From: a virus | IMG/VR virus record: IMGVR_UViG_3300045125_000158 | Location: 1 to 64,000 of that record | DNA: 64,000 nt | Reading direction: 5' to 3' (one strand) | Shown here: positions 62,001 to 64,000 of the stretch, piece after piece | How the letters are laid out: every line of letters starts with the position of its first letter | Position numbering within the stretch: position 1 is the first letter of the stretch | The notes under the pieces: model-generated | Seen by the model: only the letters and a program-made list of their open reading frames with translations | Database searches by the model: none | What the model was told of the DNA's origin: nothing | Position numbers and translations under genes: made by a program

Positions 62001-62222
62001 TTCAACTGCGACTGTATCTATAGCCTTTGCTGCTGGAGCTGCCATTAGTTGAACAGGAGCCTGTACAGGCTTAATATCCTTTCTCTCTGTTCCTAATAAC
62101 TTACCTACAGGCTCGGCTTGCTCTTCGGGTGTAATAGCTGGCTTTTTATAAGGTTCAAAACCTTCGTACTGTAATTTGATAAGTTTATTTTTAACCCAAT
62201 TAAACAAATTTCTGTTTGTCAT
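59062..62222 (-). CDS. Large unknown virion-region protein (~1050 aa, several frame breaks and one in-frame TAG)
   Basis: Not recognised. The start is ATG 62222 with GGAG six bases upstream. Breaks lie near 61815, 61735, 61313 (T5 on plus), 60803 and 59590-59610; each is restored by one or two bases at A-runs. An in-frame TAG at 61122-61120 interrupts ...DADYKKA and ENWHTFLST..., with no Shine-Dalgarno before the next ATG (61092), so I treat the parts as one gene; three separate genes remain possible. It is mostly alpha-helical and charged. A short motif recurs at wide spacing: FNWVKNKL near the N-terminus, FYNWVANKL in the middle and YVSWLAKHI near the C-terminus. Its place before zinc-finger, actin-like and neck genes suggests a head or internal virion protein. 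It stops at TGA 59064-59062. Confidence 0.5.
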
Positions 62223-62252
62223 AAACATCTCCAAATAGCATGCATATATATT

Positions 62253-62273
62253 ATTTGATTTTATTAATCAAAT
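62253..62273. repeat. Short inverted repeat between phoH and the 62222 gene
   Basis: An 8-bp stem ATTTGATT/AATCAAAT with a 5-base loop lies 20 bases after the phoH stop. No T-tract follows on the minus strand, so a terminator function is doubtful. Confidence 0.3.
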
Positions 62274-62292
62274 ACCTTTTTAATCATATTCT

Positions 62293-63075
62293 TCAGCCGC
62301 GAAAGTTTCCATCATCAGTTTTTAAATCTTTTGCATCTTTAATATCTATCTTTTTGGCAGATTTTACAGCATATACGTTGTCTTTATATCGCTGATCTAT
62401 ATCAGCAACAATCTTATCTCGTACGCAACTTGAATAATCGAGTTCAACAAACACAAGGTCCTGTATGTCCTGTAATCTATTCAAAGCGTCAGCAAGACCG
62501 TTAAGCTTTGTACCAATGTCAGATTGCTCTACATCGCCTGTGCAAACAATCTTGCTACCTTCACCAATTCTTGTAAGCAACATTCGCATTTGCTGAGGAC
62601 TCATATTCTGCACTTCATCCGCAATAACATAAGATTTACGGAATGTAATCCCACGCATGTAAGCTATTGGATAAACAATAATTTTCTTTTCATCCATTAA
62701 TTCTTTCATGTCGTCGTTGCTCAAATAATCACTAACAACTTCATAGAGAGGCATAGTAAATGGAGCGAATTTATCGCTACTACCACCTGGAAGAAAACCT
62801 AACTTTTCGCCAGCTTCAACATATGGCCGAGTAAATATTACCCTATCATATGTTCCTTTGATCAGCTCTTGAATTCCCCATCCAACGGCACAATGCGTTT
62901 TTCCGCTACCACTCGCCCCATACACAAATGTAACTTTATTTTCTGAAATTGCTTTAAGAGCTTTTTTCTGGCCAGCATTTTTAGCAGTAACTGCAATTAC
63001 CAATTTTGTAGCAGAATCTTTAGCAGGATATGAAAAATCATTGGCATCCTTCTTGTTCTTTGTTTTTCTGGCCAT
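62293..63075 (-). CDS. phoH: PhoH-family P-loop ATPase
   Basis: PhoH-like ATPase of 260 residues, the usual length of phage PhoH proteins, and unbroken. Walker A is YGASGSGKT at residues 52-60. Walker B is VIADEVQN at about 150-157, followed by MSPQQMRMLLTRIG and CTGDVEQSD, the typical sensor region. The start is the ATG at 63075, which has AGGAG at 63081-63085 five bases upstream; the open frame runs further up but through a hairpin. The N-terminus is lysine-rich. PhoH proteins are widespread in phages; the bacterial gene belongs to the phosphate-starvation regulon and the family is related to RNA helicase/nuclease fusions. The role here is unproven. Confidence 0.95.
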   Translation of the reverse strand: MARKTKNKKDANDFSYPAKDSATKLVIAVTAKNAGQKKALKAISENKVTFVYGASGSGKTHCAVGWGIQELIKGTYDRVIFTRPYVEAGEKLGFLPGGSSDKFAPFTMPLYEVVSDYLSNDDMKELMDEKKIIVYPIAYMRGITFRKSYVIADEVQNMSPQQMRMLLTRIGEGSKIVCTGDVEQSDIGTKLNGLADALNRLQDIQDLVFVELDYSSCVRDKIVADIDQRYKDNVYAVKSAKKIDIKDAKDLKTDDGNFRG

Positions 63076-63088
63076 ACAAGCTCCTAGT

Positions 63089-63162
63089 GTATAAAATAAA
63101 AATCTTCCAAACTTCTCTACATTGAGTGCAAACAAAACATCTAGTTTGCATTTTGGAAGATT
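63089..63162 (-). terminator. Nested hairpin and T-tract between the 63250 gene and phoH (terminator or leader attenuator)
   Basis: An outer 11-bp stem AATCTTCCAAA/TTTGGAAGATT (63152-63162 with 63101-63111) encloses a second stem TGCAAAC/GTTTGCA (63144-63150 with 63127-63133). On the minus strand it is followed by TTTTTATTTTA, then the phoH Shine-Dalgarno about 5 bases later. The shape is a rho-independent terminator; its position directly on the phoH ribosome binding site also allows a leader role. Confidence 0.6.
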
Positions 63163-63249
63163 AAAAAATATAAAATTTTACTATTAAGACGATACAACAC
63201 AATTCACTCTACAAAAAATGTAAATTGTAACCTGCAATAAATTAAAAAA

Positions 63250-63601
63250 TCATGCATTCATATTACGGATTTTTTGAGACTTATTCAAGGCTTTCAACAT
63301 AAGTTGACCTTCATTTTGCACACGTATCTCGCCCATATCAAATAAATAGGTATTGTTTGCATCTAAAGTGCCGTCTATATACTTTAATATCGTAGGCGTG
63401 TATATTGCCATGCCTTGACCGTCTTGAAGCTCTAAAATGCATTTACGGGCCAACGGAGGCAATTTATCAATTATTGGATCGCCACCTTGCACCACAAGTT
63501 GTTTTAGCCTTGTTGAAGGAACAAAATAAAATTCAACTTCATTTTCGATGCCAAGCTGTCTAAACTTAGCCAACATTTCCGATGATGTATATTTTTTCCA
63601 T
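63250..63601 (-). CDS. Hypothetical protein (~115 aa)
   Basis: I do not recognise it. It is a soluble, mixed-charge protein with segments FYFVPSTRLKQLVVQGG and ILELQDGQGMAIYTP, ending KSQKIRNMNA. The frame is open upstream through the preceding terminator hairpin, which is unlikely to be translated. I favour the ATG at 63601: with one A removed from the A6 run just after it, the N-terminus reads MEKYTSSEMLAKF in the main frame. As read, the first in-frame ATG is at 63576. No clear Shine-Dalgarno precedes either, so the start is uncertain. It lies between hsp20 and phoH, each side bounded by a hairpin, and may be a single-gene transcript. Confidence 0.55.
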
Positions 63602-63617
63602 AAGATTCTATCGACTA

Positions 63618-63660
63618 TACAACAAAAGAAGCCAGAAAAGTTTTCACTCAACTGGCTTCT
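63618..63660 (-). terminator. Rho-independent terminator after hsp20
   Basis: A perfect 9-bp stem AGAAGCCAG/CTGGCTTCT (63652-63660 with 63627-63635) has a 16-base loop and is followed on the minus strand by TTTGTTGT. It starts 13 bases after the Hsp20 stop codon. Confidence 0.75.
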
Positions 63661-63672
63661 AAGAATTAAATA

Positions 63673-64000
63673 TCAATTCTTTTTGATTTCTATCTTCTTC
63701 TTAATTTCAGCTTTGGCAGTCTTTGGAACAGCAATGTGCAAAACTCCATTTTCAAGTTCTGCAACAATATTATTTTCATCAATAGTATTTTTCAAACAAT
63801 ATAGATCGAGAAAAGTTATTGTACTGTCTCTCTCTTATTTTGAAACGACGATCTGTTTTTTCTTCTTCAAGATTGCCAGAAATAATCATCTTCTTATCTT
63901 GTACATCAATCTTAATGTCTTCAACATCATAATTGGGCACATCAACATCTACATAAATCATCTTGTCATCTTCTGATACGTCCATACTGCCAACTCTTAA
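63673..64000 (-). CDS. Small heat shock protein, Hsp20/alpha-crystallin family (5' end probably outside window)
   Basis: ATP-independent holdase chaperone. The readable part is an alpha-crystallin domain: a VDVDVPNY...IKIDV strand pair, a GNLEEEK loop and, near the C-terminus, ENGVLHIAVPK, which matches the family's G-V-L motif. The C-terminus is lysine-rich and stops at TGA 63675-63673. An ATG lies at 63985, but the frame stays open to the edge and the ~40-residue N-terminal arm usual for Hsp20 would be missing, so the gene is probably cut by the window. The frame is lost around 63795-63805 at a TTGTTTGAAAAA run; one base fewer restores it. A terminator hairpin follows. Phage Hsp20 genes are known, for example near structural genes in T4-like cyanophages; a folding role during assembly is inferred. 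Confidence 0.88.

Noticed and set aside
1-64000. Alternative genetic code (TAG or TGA as sense codon) as the cause of broken genes
   Set aside because: Breaks I examined need a change of frame, and stops met include TAA; only the TAG at 61122-61120 is in frame, which is too little support.
1-64000. Pseudogenes of a decaying prophage
   Set aside because: Ribosome sites, ATGA overlaps and residue-level coherence are preserved across all genes, and errors cluster at homopolymers, which fits assembly error better.
1-64000. tRNA genes, CRISPR array, insertion sequence or integrase
   Set aside because: No cloverleaf, no regularly spaced repeats, and no transposase or recombinase motifs were found on either strand.

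Overview
The window reads as part of the late (virion) region of a large tailed dsDNA bacteriophage, or of a phage-derived element. It is strongly AT-rich. Every gene I can support lies on the minus strand, so the window is read from right (64000) to left (1) in the direction of transcription. No tRNA, rRNA, CRISPR array, insertion sequence or integrase was seen. Shine-Dalgarno sequences (AGGAGG, AGGAG, GGAG, GAGG) precede many starts, so the host uses SD-led initiation; the host cannot be named. There is no gene-free stretch over 300 bases. The longest gaps are about 175 bases before phoH, 125 before the tape measure gene and 110 before the 53919 gene.

Reading caution: most long genes are broken by single-base frame changes, more than 60 in total, usually at short A/T homopolymers. 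Adding or removing one base rejoins the protein at each one I worked through. I therefore give whole-gene coordinates spanning the breaks. The pattern fits homopolymer errors of a long-read assembly far better than decay. Genes free of such breaks include phoH, the 65-codon zinc-finger gene, the 152-codon gene at 53919 and the 363-codon Ig-like gene at 27247.

Layout, right to left. (1) 64000-62293: Hsp20 chaperone, a small unknown gene and a PhoH-family ATPase, separated by terminator-like hairpins. (2) 62222-58258: a ~1050-residue unknown protein, a small Cys4 zinc-finger protein and a ~190-residue coiled-coil protein. (3) 58244-55228: an actin/ParM-like ATPase, then head completion and neck-type genes. 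(4) 55190-54029: a GT4 glycosyltransferase. (5) 53919-47748: a small structural protein, predicted tail tube, tail assembly chaperones (one with an A7 slippery run), a membrane protein and the tape measure protein. No contractile sheath gene is seen between neck and tube, so a long non-contractile (siphovirus) tail is the simplest reading. (6) 47728 to the left edge, about 47 kb: tail-tip, baseplate and fibre genes, including several proteins of 900 to 2800 residues. They are built from Asp-box and sialidase-like beta-propellers, FN3 and Ig-like repeats, LamG/ConA-like lectin folds, HYDIN/ASH-like domains, a possible TIM-barrel hydrolase and a vWA-like segment. A second GT4 glycosyltransferase sits inside this block.

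Taken together: groups 2-5 build the head-tail junction and tail, group 6 supplies a very large host-recognition apparatus, and the two glycosyltransferases, overlapping or abutting virion genes, may decorate virion proteins. The least expected parts are the actin-like ATPase among neck genes, the mass of propeller/lectin modules, and a paralogous N-terminal domain shared by two giant tail proteins.
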